From an uncultured Acidimicrobiaceae bacterium (GTDB lineage Bacteria; Actinomycetota; Acidimicrobiia; Spongiisociales; UBA5794): a DNA stretch of 5,594 nucleotides. This document shows, piece after piece, positions 1 through 5,384 of the stretch. The number at the start of each line of letters is the position of its first letter. The first letter of the stretch is position 1. The stretch lies in NCBI GenBank assembly GCA_947258635.1, contig CAMYJM010000199.1, positions 1 to 5,594 on the forward strand, written 5' to 3'. Under the pieces are notes generated by a model, which made no database searches, was not told the origin of the DNA, and worked only from the letters and a program-made list of their open reading frames with translations. A program made the translations under genes and the position numbers.

Positions 1-782
1 GCTTCGGTCAGGCTCACCTCGAACAGCGAGCACTGGTCTCCGTCCACGTCGTCGGGGCTGCGCGTGAAGGTGAGGTACGGCGTGGCCGGGATCGAGCCAT
101 CGTTGGAAACGGCAAACGATCCCGATCGCGTCCTGATCTCGCAGGCAACCATGAGGTCCGTCCGGTCGTCCGGGTCGCTGTCGTCGGGGCCGTCGAAAGC
201 ACCGTCCGGGGGCCACAGTCCCGTCCCGGAGAGCGCCGTGCGCTCGATATCAGGGCCATGTTTGACGTCGACGATCACATCGACTCCATCGGGAGCGACG
301 GTGTAGGTGAAGCCCACATAACGATCGGGCTCGAGTCCGTGCGCAACCCAACTCAGGATGTCGACGCGCGGTTCTCCTCCCGGCAATGTGATCGAGACCG
401 GTTCGCCGATGCGCACCGGGTTCGGGACGATGGAGACGCCGGTGTCCCCGATCTCGACGCCACCCTCCTCAATCTTCACGGCACCCGCGCCGCGGGGCAT
501 CGGCTCCGGCGGGTTGATCGCCGGAGCCCAGAATCGTACGAACGAGATCGGATCGGCCGGGAAGCGCGTCTCGCACAGGAACGGGAAGTGGTCGGGGGGA
601 TCGTCGAGGCCGACTCGGAGCGTTCCGGTGCCGACTTCACCCGACACGCGCGCGGTCACATTCCAGTGGGCATAGGAAACGCCGCCGGTGTACGCGACGA
701 TCACACCCATGATCAAGGTGATCGCGACAAATCGGAGAACGCCCGGGTGACGGATCAGGAAGGGGGTCCTGGTTGCAGCCAT
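1..782 (-). CDS. Exported protein with SipW-dependent-type (TasA/camelysin-like) leader, C-terminus outside window
   Basis: Reading the minus strand from the ATG at 782 gives 260 codons without a stop to the window edge. Residues 1-16 are short and basic (R5, R11, R17), residues 18-31 are strongly hydrophobic, and a possible signal peptidase site follows SYA at 36-38. Directly after it comes HWNVTARVSGEVGTGTLRVGL (39-59, given here in outline): an aromatic residue, V-x-G, then GTL, the pattern of SipW-dependent leaders of TasA, camelysin and similar exported proteins. The rest is rich in beta-type residues, with an Asp-rich stretch (about 194-209) that could bind calcium and cysteines at 70, 214 and 251. 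No SD sequence precedes 782. An in-frame ATG at 863 has GAGGG upstream but would put 27 polar residues before the leader, so I prefer 782. The role is unknown; surface fibre or matrix protein is inference. No SipW-like peptidase is visible in the window. Confidence 0.72.
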   Translation of the reverse strand, partial: MAATRTPFLIRHPGVLRFVAITLIMGVIVAYTGGVSYAHWNVTARVSGEVGTGTLRVGLDDPPDHFPFLCETRFPADPISFVRFWAPAINPPEPMPRGAGAVKIEEGGVEIGDTGVSIVPNPVRIGEPVSITLPGGEPRVDILSWVAHGLEPDRYVGFTYTVAPDGVDVIVDVKHGPDIERTALSGTGLWPPDGAFDGPDDSDPDDRTDLMVACEIRTRSGSFAVSNDGSIPATPYLTFTRSPDDVDGDQCSLFEVSLTE

Positions 783-1164
783 CGCCGGGATAGGTGATGC
801 CGAAACGAATCGGATTTCTGGAGGCGGGCACCACTTGGGAAGCGGTGTCAACCCGAGGTTCATCAGAACCCTCGCGCGTCTGGCGCGAGCATGGCCGCCG
901 CCCATCGACCACCGTACGCTCTCGGCAAATCGCCTCATTCGCGGAATCCGCTCGTGAGGCGACCGTCACCGATTGGATCGCGGTGGCGGTACAATACGAA
1001 TACGGTTCTCGTCGTCAAACCCCTCCAATGTGGGTGACACGAGGCGTGCGTTCGGGGTCCCAATGGTCAAAACGGTGAATCCCGACGCGCGCTCGGTAGC
1101 TCTCTGCCTGTCCCTAGTCCTGGCTCTGGTGACTCTCCGTTCTCTTCTCTACCCATTGAACCTA
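783..1164. other. Non-coding stretch upstream of the exported-protein gene
   Basis: I found no supportable gene here. Open frames on both strands give low-complexity Arg/Ser-rich products typical of shadow frames. The stretch should hold the promoter of the minus-strand gene, but I see no clear -35/-10 pair. The one structure worth noting is a hairpin at 854-874 (arms 854-861 and 866-874, loop ATCA, one bulged C), which surrounds the alternative ATG at 863. A plus-strand frame of 42 codons from 1063 with a hydrophobic centre has no good RBS and was not called. Confidence 0.5.
854..874 (-). repeat. Small inverted repeat in leader of the exported-protein gene
   Basis: CGAGGTTC (854-861) pairs with GAACCCTCG (866-874) around the loop ATCA, leaving one C unpaired, for an eight-base-pair stem. 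On the minus strand it lies about 70 bases before the preferred start at 782 and contains the alternative ATG at 863. If transcribed it could act in the 5' leader, but an 8-bp imperfect hairpin in GC-rich DNA can arise by chance. Confidence 0.25.
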
Positions 1165-1504
1165 TCAAGCCGCAACCACTTCAGTCGCTAGGTCGATAGC
1201 CTCATCTACCCATTTCATGCTCGGTAATTGGTCAAGAAACGACCCACGGTACGGTGGCCAATTGCGACCTAGAACGGTCGGGTGGAACACGGAAGCGGCC
1301 CACAAACGAATGCAGAGAGTGGTCCCCGCGGGCGGGGGCCTCCGCCACGGGCTCCCTTCCGTCGGACCGTAGCCCGGCGGTATGTGCGCCCGCTTGTAGT
1401 CCTGGTGGCAGGGCAATCCCCACGACATCGAGAACGCGCGGCGTTGTAGGTGTTCTGGGCGGGCGGGACCGCGGAGTCTCTCCACCCGGAGGGGGGAGAC
1501 CGGC
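1165..1504. other. Degenerate stretch, no intact gene
   Basis: No frame reads as a convincing protein. On the minus strand this follows directly after the recognisable LVIVD fragment. Within 1403-1435 one minus frame gives VLDVVGIALPP, which may be a decayed continuation of that family (compare the usual D-I/V-V-E-x-P-L type strand). The match is too short to prove. The left edge (about 1120-1260) is near 50% G+C, lower than the rest, and a minus frame there ends in a helix-like MKWVDEAIDLATEVVAA before a stop at 1165-1167, possibly the tail of another lost gene. Confidence 0.4.
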
Positions 1505-1916
1505 CCGATCATTGGCAACGTCGGGCACCCCGGTCGCGGTGTGCGATCCGCACGCGGTCTCGACCGACCCGACCAGCACCGGATCCTCGAGATTGCTGAT
1601 ATCGAAGATGTGCACTCCCTCGAATCCAGCCGGAACGATCTTCCCGTCGCAGTTCTGCGTGCCGGATGCGGGAGAGTTCGACGAACGAACCGGGATGTCG
1701 TCCCAGTCGACGACGTCGCCCTGGTTACCGTTGCACTCGGTGAACGACACCGGCCTAGGGGTGCCCCGGCGCAGAGGTATCCCGGATGTTGAAGCCCTGC
1801 CAGTTGCCCTGGAAGGCGTAGTCGCCCCAGAAGGCGATGTCCGTGTGAATGCTCGGCGGCCCAAAGAAGAGACTCGCAGGCTCTTCGATGTGACCGACCC
1901 GGTGGCGATTGTTCGT
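1505..1916 (-). pseudogene. LVIVD-repeat secreted protein, N-truncated and frameshifted remnant
   Basis: Two minus-strand frames together rebuild part of an LVIVD-repeat (beta-propeller-like) exported protein. The first, about 1916-1758, includes SIHTDIAFWGDYAFQGNWQGF and NIRDTS. It meets a TAG at 1757-1755. The second frame takes up at 1756 with RPVSFTEC, then GFEGVHIFDISNLEDPVLVG and ETACGSHTATGVPD, fading near 1505. Removing one base at 1757 joins them as ...GHP-RPVSFTEC..., so this is a one-base frameshift. About 135 residues survive; intact relatives known to me are several hundred residues long with a signal peptide. The N-terminus is missing and the fragment abuts a TetR piece. Recognition rests on the repeated D-x-A-x-x-G / G-x-x-I-x-D-I-S strand pattern and GSHT. 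Intact relatives are thought to be secreted, with unclear function. Confidence 0.7.
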
Positions 1917-1927
1917 TCTGGGATCGT

Positions 1928-2119
1928 GAAGGCCTCCCGGATCCCGCGCGCGCCGGCGTCTGGCGCTTCGATCGGAGCGAGCACGGCTGTGAGGTGCTTT
2001 TCGTCGTAGCGCTCCAGCGCCGCCTCGAAGAGCCCCTGTTTCGAGCCGAACTCGGCGTACATGCTCTTGCGGTTTAGGCCGAGCTCGGCTACAAGCTCGG
2101 CAGTGCTCGTGCCGTTGGT
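1928..2119 (-). pseudogene. TetR-family transcriptional regulator fragment, both ends lost
   Basis: The minus strand encodes 64 residues beginning TNGTSTAELVAELGLNRKSM and continuing YAEFGSKQGLFEAALERYDE. This is the second half of a TetR HTH domain: the recognition helix and its S-M-Y-A-E-F-G-S-K motif, then helix 4 and the start of the ligand domain. The usual first 20-30 residues (helix 1) are missing. An in-frame TAA sits two codons before the first T, and no other frame upstream to 2208 gives a TetR N-terminus. After REAF (1928) the sequence changes to the LVIVD fragment in a different frame, so nearly all of the ligand-binding domain is gone. It cannot make a working repressor. It lies divergent to the monooxygenase gene, the usual position of a TetR controlling its neighbour. 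Confidence 0.75.
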
Positions 2120-2143
2120 CAGTTACCCTGCCTCGAGCTGGAA

Positions 2144-2158
2144 GTAACAAGAAGTTAC
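2144..2158. promoter_or_regulatory. Candidate operator: GTAAC-N5-GTTAC palindrome
   Basis: GTAAC (2144-2148) and GTTAC (2154-2158) form a perfect inverted repeat separated by AAGAA. A third half-site, GTTAC, lies at 2122-2126, and AGTTACC occurs as a direct repeat at 2121-2127 and 2153-2159. The palindrome sits about 50 bases before the monooxygenase start and about 25 bases beyond the end of the TetR remnant, where a TetR operator would be expected. Size and symmetry suit a TetR-type site; binding is inference. No clear -35/-10 boxes were found around it. Confidence 0.4.
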
Positions 2159-2208
2159 CATTGTCCGTCGGGTCAGAGAGGCCCGGCCACCGAGGAGGAG
2201 AGACCGAC

Positions 2209-2577
2209 ATGGCCAGCGACCACATCACCGTCGTCTACAAGTGGACCGCCAACCCGGGCAAGCTCGACGAACTCACCTCGATCTACAAGGAAGTCACCGA
2301 CGCCATGGAGCAGAACGAGCCAGGCGCCGAAGCCGTTCACATCTACGTGTCGGAGGAAGAGAACGCCCTCTACGTCCGAGACGAGTTCGCAGACGCCGGC
2401 GCAGTAGGCTTCCATCTGAGCACGACGGCTGCCAACCACTTCCCGCAGTTGCTGACTGTCGCCACCCCGGGGCCGTTCTTCTTCCTCGGAGACGTGCCCG
2501 CCGAGATGAAAGCGGCGACCGAACAGATGCAACTTGGCGCCTCATTCGCCACTCACGCCGCGGGCTTCGACCGCTGA
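2209..2577 (+). CDS. ABM-like (putative quinol monooxygenase) small protein
   Basis: The predicted product is 122 residues with no signal peptide, so cytoplasmic. It has the pattern of the antibiotic biosynthesis monooxygenase fold, a dimeric alpha/beta barrel that oxidises aromatic or quinol substrates without a cofactor. A first strand (HITVVYKW, 5-12) is followed by a helix (PGKLDELTSIYKEVTDAM, 16-33), a strand (EAVHIYVSEEE, 41-51), a strand (ALYVRDEF, 53-60), and an amphipathic region with H69 (GFHLSTTAANHFPQLL). The length of about 100-120 suits the family. The start is the ATG at 2209, preceded by GAGGAGGAG at 2192-2200; a TTG at 2161 in the same frame has no such site. The gene stands alone on the plus strand with a palindrome upstream. 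Its 3' end overlaps the convergent methyltransferase by 36 bases. The substrate cannot be told from sequence. Confidence 0.78.
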   Translation: MASDHITVVYKWTANPGKLDELTSIYKEVTDAMEQNEPGAEAVHIYVSEEENALYVRDEFADAGAVGFHLSTTAANHFPQLLTVATPGPFFFLGDVPAEMKAATEQMQLGASFATHAAGFDR

Positions 2578-3378
2578 CCCGACGACTGGCACGCGATCGC
2601 TCGGTCCCGTGCCAACGGACGCGATCCATGCCATTTCGGCCGGCCATTGATCGGCCCAATCGGCGGTGACGTAGTCGCGCATCTCGCGGCCAGTGTGAGG
2701 TGCACGCACCTCGATGAAGTCCTCCACCACAAATCCGGTATCGGTCAGCAGGTGAAACCAGTCCGAGATCGGCATGTTGAACTCGATGCCACCGGGTTCG
2801 TCGACGGCGTCTCGCCAATCGAAGCGGTACATTCCGAAATAGGGCCGTTCGAGCCTTTCGGTTATCGGGAGCGAGCCGTCGAGCGGGCTGCACACCTGCG
2901 CCAGCGGATGGTTGGTGAAGAACGCGAGGCTTCCGCCTGGTCGTAGGAGACGCCAGGCTTCTGGCACCCATAACGCCGGGTCAGCCCATAGCGCCGCCCC
3001 GTATTCGGAGACTGCGAAATCAAACGAGGCGTCGGGATACGGCACGGTCTCGGCGTTCCCGTGAATCAATTCGAGTTCCACTCCATGCTCGGTGGCGAGC
3101 CGTCGGGCGGTCTCCAGCTGTCGTTCGGAGTTGTCGATGCCAACCACTCGCGCCCCCCGTCGCGCCATCCAGGCTGACACGTACGCAGTGCCGCAGCCAA
3201 GCTCGATAGCGTCCATACCGGTCATGTCGGCCGGCAGCAGCTCCAAGTCCGACGTCGCCCAGATACCCCAGGCCGGGGTCCGTCTGGCCCAGTTACGTTC
3301 TCCCATCTCCACCCAGGCGCCGGCCACCGAATCCCAGTGTTTGCGGTTGATCTCGACATGTTCGGGAAGTTCGCTCAC
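2542..3378 (-). CDS. Class I SAM-dependent methyltransferase
   Basis: The predicted product is 278 residues. Motif I is plain: AIELGCGTAYVSAWMARRG (57-75, glycine-rich SAM loop), followed by the acidic end of strand 2 in VVGID (D82). Motif II is the FDFAVSEYG stretch (119-127) and motif III is LLRPGG (144-149). The N-terminus (EHVEINRKHWDSVAGAWVE, 6-24) is typical of small-molecule methyltransferases of the Methyltransf_11/25 type; the acceptor is unknown. I chose GTG at 3378 because the family-like sequence begins there, although the frame stays open far upstream as an antisense shadow of the peroxidase gene. The RBS is weak (AGG about 10 bases upstream). After WPAEMAWIASV (245-255) about 23 low-complexity residues follow (2545-2613), beyond where I would expect the family to end, so the natural stop may have been lost. 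Confidence 0.85.
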   Translation of the reverse strand: MSELPEHVEINRKHWDSVAGAWVEMGERNWARRTPAWGIWATSDLELLPADMTGMDAIELGCGTAYVSAWMARRGARVVGIDNSERQLETARRLATEHGVELELIHGNAETVPYPDASFDFAVSEYGAALWADPALWVPEAWRLLRPGGSLAFFTNHPLAQVCSPLDGSLPITERLERPYFGMYRFDWRDAVDEPGGIEFNMPISDWFHLLTDTGFVVEDFIEVRAPHTGREMRDYVTADWADQWPAEMAWIASVGTGPSDRVPVVGSAVEARGVSGE

Positions 3379-3646
3379 GTGAGGAAACCTAGATGCAGAG
3401 AAACGAACGTGCTCAGGCGCTTCGCTGCCGGTCGGCGCGGGCACCCGGGTCCGAATAGACCATGGCGGTGGATGACCCGCCCCGCGCTCGCCAATGGCGA
3501 CTCGTTCGGGAACGGGCTCAGCTTCATTCTCGGCGGAGTGCTTGCGGGCCTGATGCGACGAAAACTCTGGTGACCAATGACCCTGGCGGAGCGCCGGCCG
3601 GACCGGCACCCTGAGGAGTAACGGCAGAGAAGGGGAGGAGGAGGTA
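3379..3646. promoter_or_regulatory. Divergent intergenic region between methyltransferase and peroxidase genes
   Basis: These 268 bases separate two divergent genes and should contain both promoters. I could not assign -35/-10 boxes with confidence. A short frame (3472-3573) with a hydrophobic segment lies inside it. The right end carries a long purine-rich run (AGGGGAGGAGGAGG, 3631-3644) that supplies the Shine-Dalgarno sequence of the peroxidase gene, with GGAGG at 3634-3638 eight bases from the ATG. Confidence 0.5.
3472..3573 (+). CDS. Possible 33-residue small membrane protein
   Basis: From the ATG at 3472 the frame gives 33 residues ending GLSFILGGVLAGLMRRKLW before a TGA at 3571-3573. 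The shape is a short polar start, a glycine-rich hydrophobic segment (about 15-28), then a basic tail RRK, which would suit a tiny single-pass membrane peptide with the tail in the cytoplasm. Against it: the RBS is poor (only GGCGGTGG close to the start), the frame also stays open upstream to 3337 without a better start, and chance frames of this size are common at high GC. I do not recognise a family. It ends 73 bases before the peroxidase gene on the same strand. Confidence 0.22.
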   Translation: MTRPALANGDSFGNGLSFILGGVLAGLMRRKLW

Positions 3647-4972
3647 ATGCAAGAATCACACATGCGCGGCCCAGGAAGAAGGTACCGAGTCCTGGTCCTG
3701 CTTTTCGGGCTGAGTCTCGGAGCCGGAATGATGAGCTCGGTCGCCACCGCGGAACAGAACGACCCGTCGCTCACACCGAAGGAGACCCTGGGAAAGGAAC
3801 TGTTCTTCGATAAGATCTCGGATCCTCCGTGGGTGTCCTGCAGTACGTGCCACACACAGGAGGTCGGCTGGACGGGCCGGATTGCCGGCATCAACCTCCA
3901 TGGTGCGGTGTATCGGGGAGCCGTACCGCAGCGGTTTGGTGACCGCAAACCGCCGTCGACGGCGTACGCACCGTTCAGCCCAATCTTCCACTTCGACGGG
4001 ACCGAATTCGTCGGCGGGAACTTCTGGGATGGCCGGGCGACGGGGGAACGGCTGGGGAACCCGGCCGCCGACCAGGCATTGGGACCATTCCTCAACCCCC
4101 TCGAGCAGAACATGCCGTCGATTGTCGCGGTGTGTGAGGCGGTGGCTGAGTCGAAGTACACAGGCCTGTTCGAGGAGGTATGGGGTCCCGATTCGCTCGA
4201 CTGCAGCGAAGGCGGAGTGGCGGCGACCTACGATCTAATCGGCCTGTCCATCGCTGCCTACGAAGCATCGCCGGAGGTGAGCCCATTCAGCTCCAAGTTC
4301 GATGCGTACTGGGCGGCGTGCGTGGGCGCGGGCAACGATCTCGAGGACTGTGGCAAGGCCGAGGGTGACAAGGCGATTCTTGATCCCGACGCCATCCTCA
4401 CCGACCTCGAGTTCGACGGGCTCATCGAGTTTGGAGAGTACTGCTCGGCGTGTCATGTGAGCCATGAGGCGGGTCCCGATGGGCTGCCGCCGCTGTTCAC
4501 CGACTTCACGTTCGAGAACATCGGGGTGCCGAAGAACCTCGAGAACCCGTTCTACGACATGGACGAGATCTTGCTGGAAGACGGCAGCCCGATCAACCCG
4601 CTCGGTGATGATTTCATCGACTTGGGGCTCGGCGGGTTCCTGCGCAGCCGTCCGGAGTATGAGGACATGGCGTGGGACAACGACGGCAAACACAAGGTAC
4701 CGACGGTGCGTAACGTCGACCAGCGCATCGGCGGGGGCTTCACCAAGGCGTTCATGCACAATGGCGCCCTCAAGAGCCTGGAGGAGGTGGTCCACTTCTA
4801 CAACACGCGGGACGTCCCCGCAGAGAATTGGCCGTCTCCCGAAGTGGACCGCAACGTCAACCGCGACATTCTCGAGGGAGTGCCGCTGGGCAACCTTGAA
4901 CTCGACGCAGAGGCGGAAGCCGCCATTGTGGCCTTCCTCAAGACACTGAACGACGGGTTCGTATCCGACTGA
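3647..4972 (+). CDS. Di-heme cytochrome c peroxidase / MauG-family protein, exported
   Basis: This 441-residue product has a signal peptide (RRYR, hydrophobic 14-32, likely cleavage after ATA at 33-35). Two c-type heme sites follow: CSTCH at 65-69 and CSACH at 266-270. Between them is FWDGRA (126-131), and near the C-terminus is AFMHNGALKSLEEVVHFYN (368-386), both hallmarks of the family. By analogy with bacterial di-heme peroxidases, the N-terminal heme is the peroxidatic one and the C-terminal heme the electron-transfer one, with M370 as likely axial ligand. H85 lies 16 residues after H69, the spacing of the distal His in the Pseudomonas enzyme. Known members reduce H2O2 with electrons from small cytochromes or oxidise protein substrates (MauG); which applies here is open. 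Four extra cysteines (163, 186, 225, 235) could form disulfides. The start at 3647 is set by GGAGG eight bases upstream; ATG 3662 is the alternative. No lipobox, no partner gene nearby. Confidence 0.92.
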   Translation: MQESHMRGPGRRYRVLVLLFGLSLGAGMMSSVATAEQNDPSLTPKETLGKELFFDKISDPPWVSCSTCHTQEVGWTGRIAGINLHGAVYRGAVPQRFGDRKPPSTAYAPFSPIFHFDGTEFVGGNFWDGRATGERLGNPAADQALGPFLNPLEQNMPSIVAVCEAVAESKYTGLFEEVWGPDSLDCSEGGVAATYDLIGLSIAAYEASPEVSPFSSKFDAYWAACVGAGNDLEDCGKAEGDKAILDPDAILTDLEFDGLIEFGEYCSACHVSHEAGPDGLPPLFTDFTFENIGVPKNLENPFYDMDEILLEDGSPINPLGDDFIDLGLGGFLRSRPEYEDMAWDNDGKHKVPTVRNVDQRIGGGFTKAFMHNGALKSLEEVVHFYNTRDVPAENWPSPEVDRNVNRDILEGVPLGNLELDAEAEAAIVAFLKTLNDGFVSD

Positions 4973-4983
4973 TCGACGCGAAT

Positions 4984-5014
4984 GGGAGCGGTGCGGCGCA
5001 GCCGGACCGCTCCC
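4984..5014 (+). terminator. GC-rich hairpin after the peroxidase gene, possible terminator
   Basis: GGGAGCGGT (4984-4992) and ACCGCTCCC (5006-5014) form a perfect nine-base-pair stem with a 13-base loop, starting 11 bases after the stop codon. Position and strength suit an intrinsic terminator or an mRNA 3' stabiliser. No T-run follows, so classic Rho-independent termination is uncertain; many high-GC Gram-positives use such hairpins without a T-tract. Confidence 0.55.
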
Positions 5015-5056
5015 GGCGCGCTCACCTTGCCTGGCTCACGCGTGGGAGCGCGCGGG
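5012..5056. repeat. Second inverted repeat, overlapping the terminator-like hairpin
   Basis: GCGCGCTC (5016-5023) pairs perfectly with GAGCGCGC (5046-5053). CCC (5012-5014) can extend the stem with GGG (5054-5056) if G5015 is bulged, giving 11 pairs around a 22-base loop that itself contains the palindrome CACGCGTG (5037-5044). The extended form shares CCC with the first hairpin, so the two could compete. Confidence 0.4.
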
Positions 5057-5168
5057 AATCCGGCTCGTGGCCGGCCGCCGGGACGTACGCCCCCCAGGCG
5101 CACACCAACGCCCGACCACTGCTGACGCGGACCGGATGCAGGGGCGGCGACGGCAACGACCAGCCATT

Positions 5169-5213
5169 GACGCTCTCTCGGTCTAGAGCTCCACCTCCCA
5201 CTGGGAGAGCGTC
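5169..5213. repeat. Nine-base inverted repeat with nested palindrome
   Basis: GACGCTCTC (5169-5177) and GAGAGCGTC (5205-5213) are perfect reverse complements 27 bases apart. Nested inside is CTCCCA-C-TGGGAG (5195-5207), which shares bases with the right arm. The two foldings are therefore mutually exclusive, or the DNA repeats are protein-binding sites. GTCTAGAG occurs once in the loop (5181-5188) and once just after the right arm (5216-5223). Confidence 0.45.
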
Positions 5214-5384
5214 GTGTCTAGAGATTCGCGTCCCCCTGCGCGATGGGTACAGTCGCCCGTTTTCGCAGTTCGATACTCGGCCTCGGGTCCCTCTCGATGG
5301 GCCACGAGAATCGAACCGGCCGGGCGAGGAATGGCTCGGTCCCGTGCCGTCGTAGAGTCGGAGCATCCAACCGGGAAGGACCTG

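Larger units (their letters stand above)
4973..5384. other. Intergenic region rich in inverted repeats
   Basis: No convincing gene lies in these 412 bases; the open frames on both strands encode Arg/Ser/Pro-rich shadows. It holds the hairpin pair at 4984-5056, an inverted repeat at 5169-5213, a direct repeat of GTCTAGAG (5181-5188 and 5216-5223), and a 15-base copy (5334-5348) of a sequence also found at 2599-2613. The promoter of the gene starting at 5385 must lie at the right end, but I see no strong boxes. Confidence 0.5.

Noticed and set aside
258..797. A 179-residue plus-strand gene
   Set aside because: The product is Arg/Asp-rich shadow sequence; the minus strand of the same DNA gives a coherent signal peptide and protein body.
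973..995. Promoter-like boxes TTGGAT and TACAAT
   Set aside because: The spacing is only 11 bases, and no gene follows on that strand.
1063..1191. A 42-residue plus-strand frame with a hydrophobic centre
   Set aside because: There is no credible RBS, and the hydrophobic stretch comes from a CT-rich run of the kind that codes for Leu by chance.
1232..2062. A 276-residue minus-strand gene
   Set aside because: It is a chance continuous frame across a TetR fragment, out-of-frame sequence and an LVIVD fragment; the recognisable pieces change frame within it.
2542..4161. A 539-residue minus-strand methyltransferase gene
   Set aside because: Upstream of 3378 the translation does not resemble a protein and lies opposite the clearly real peroxidase gene; the methyltransferase begins at GTG 3378.
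5262..5320. tRNA-like T-loop text (TTCGATA on plus, TTCGATT on minus)
   Set aside because: The flanking bases do not form a T-stem, and no acceptor or anticodon arm can be built on either strand.
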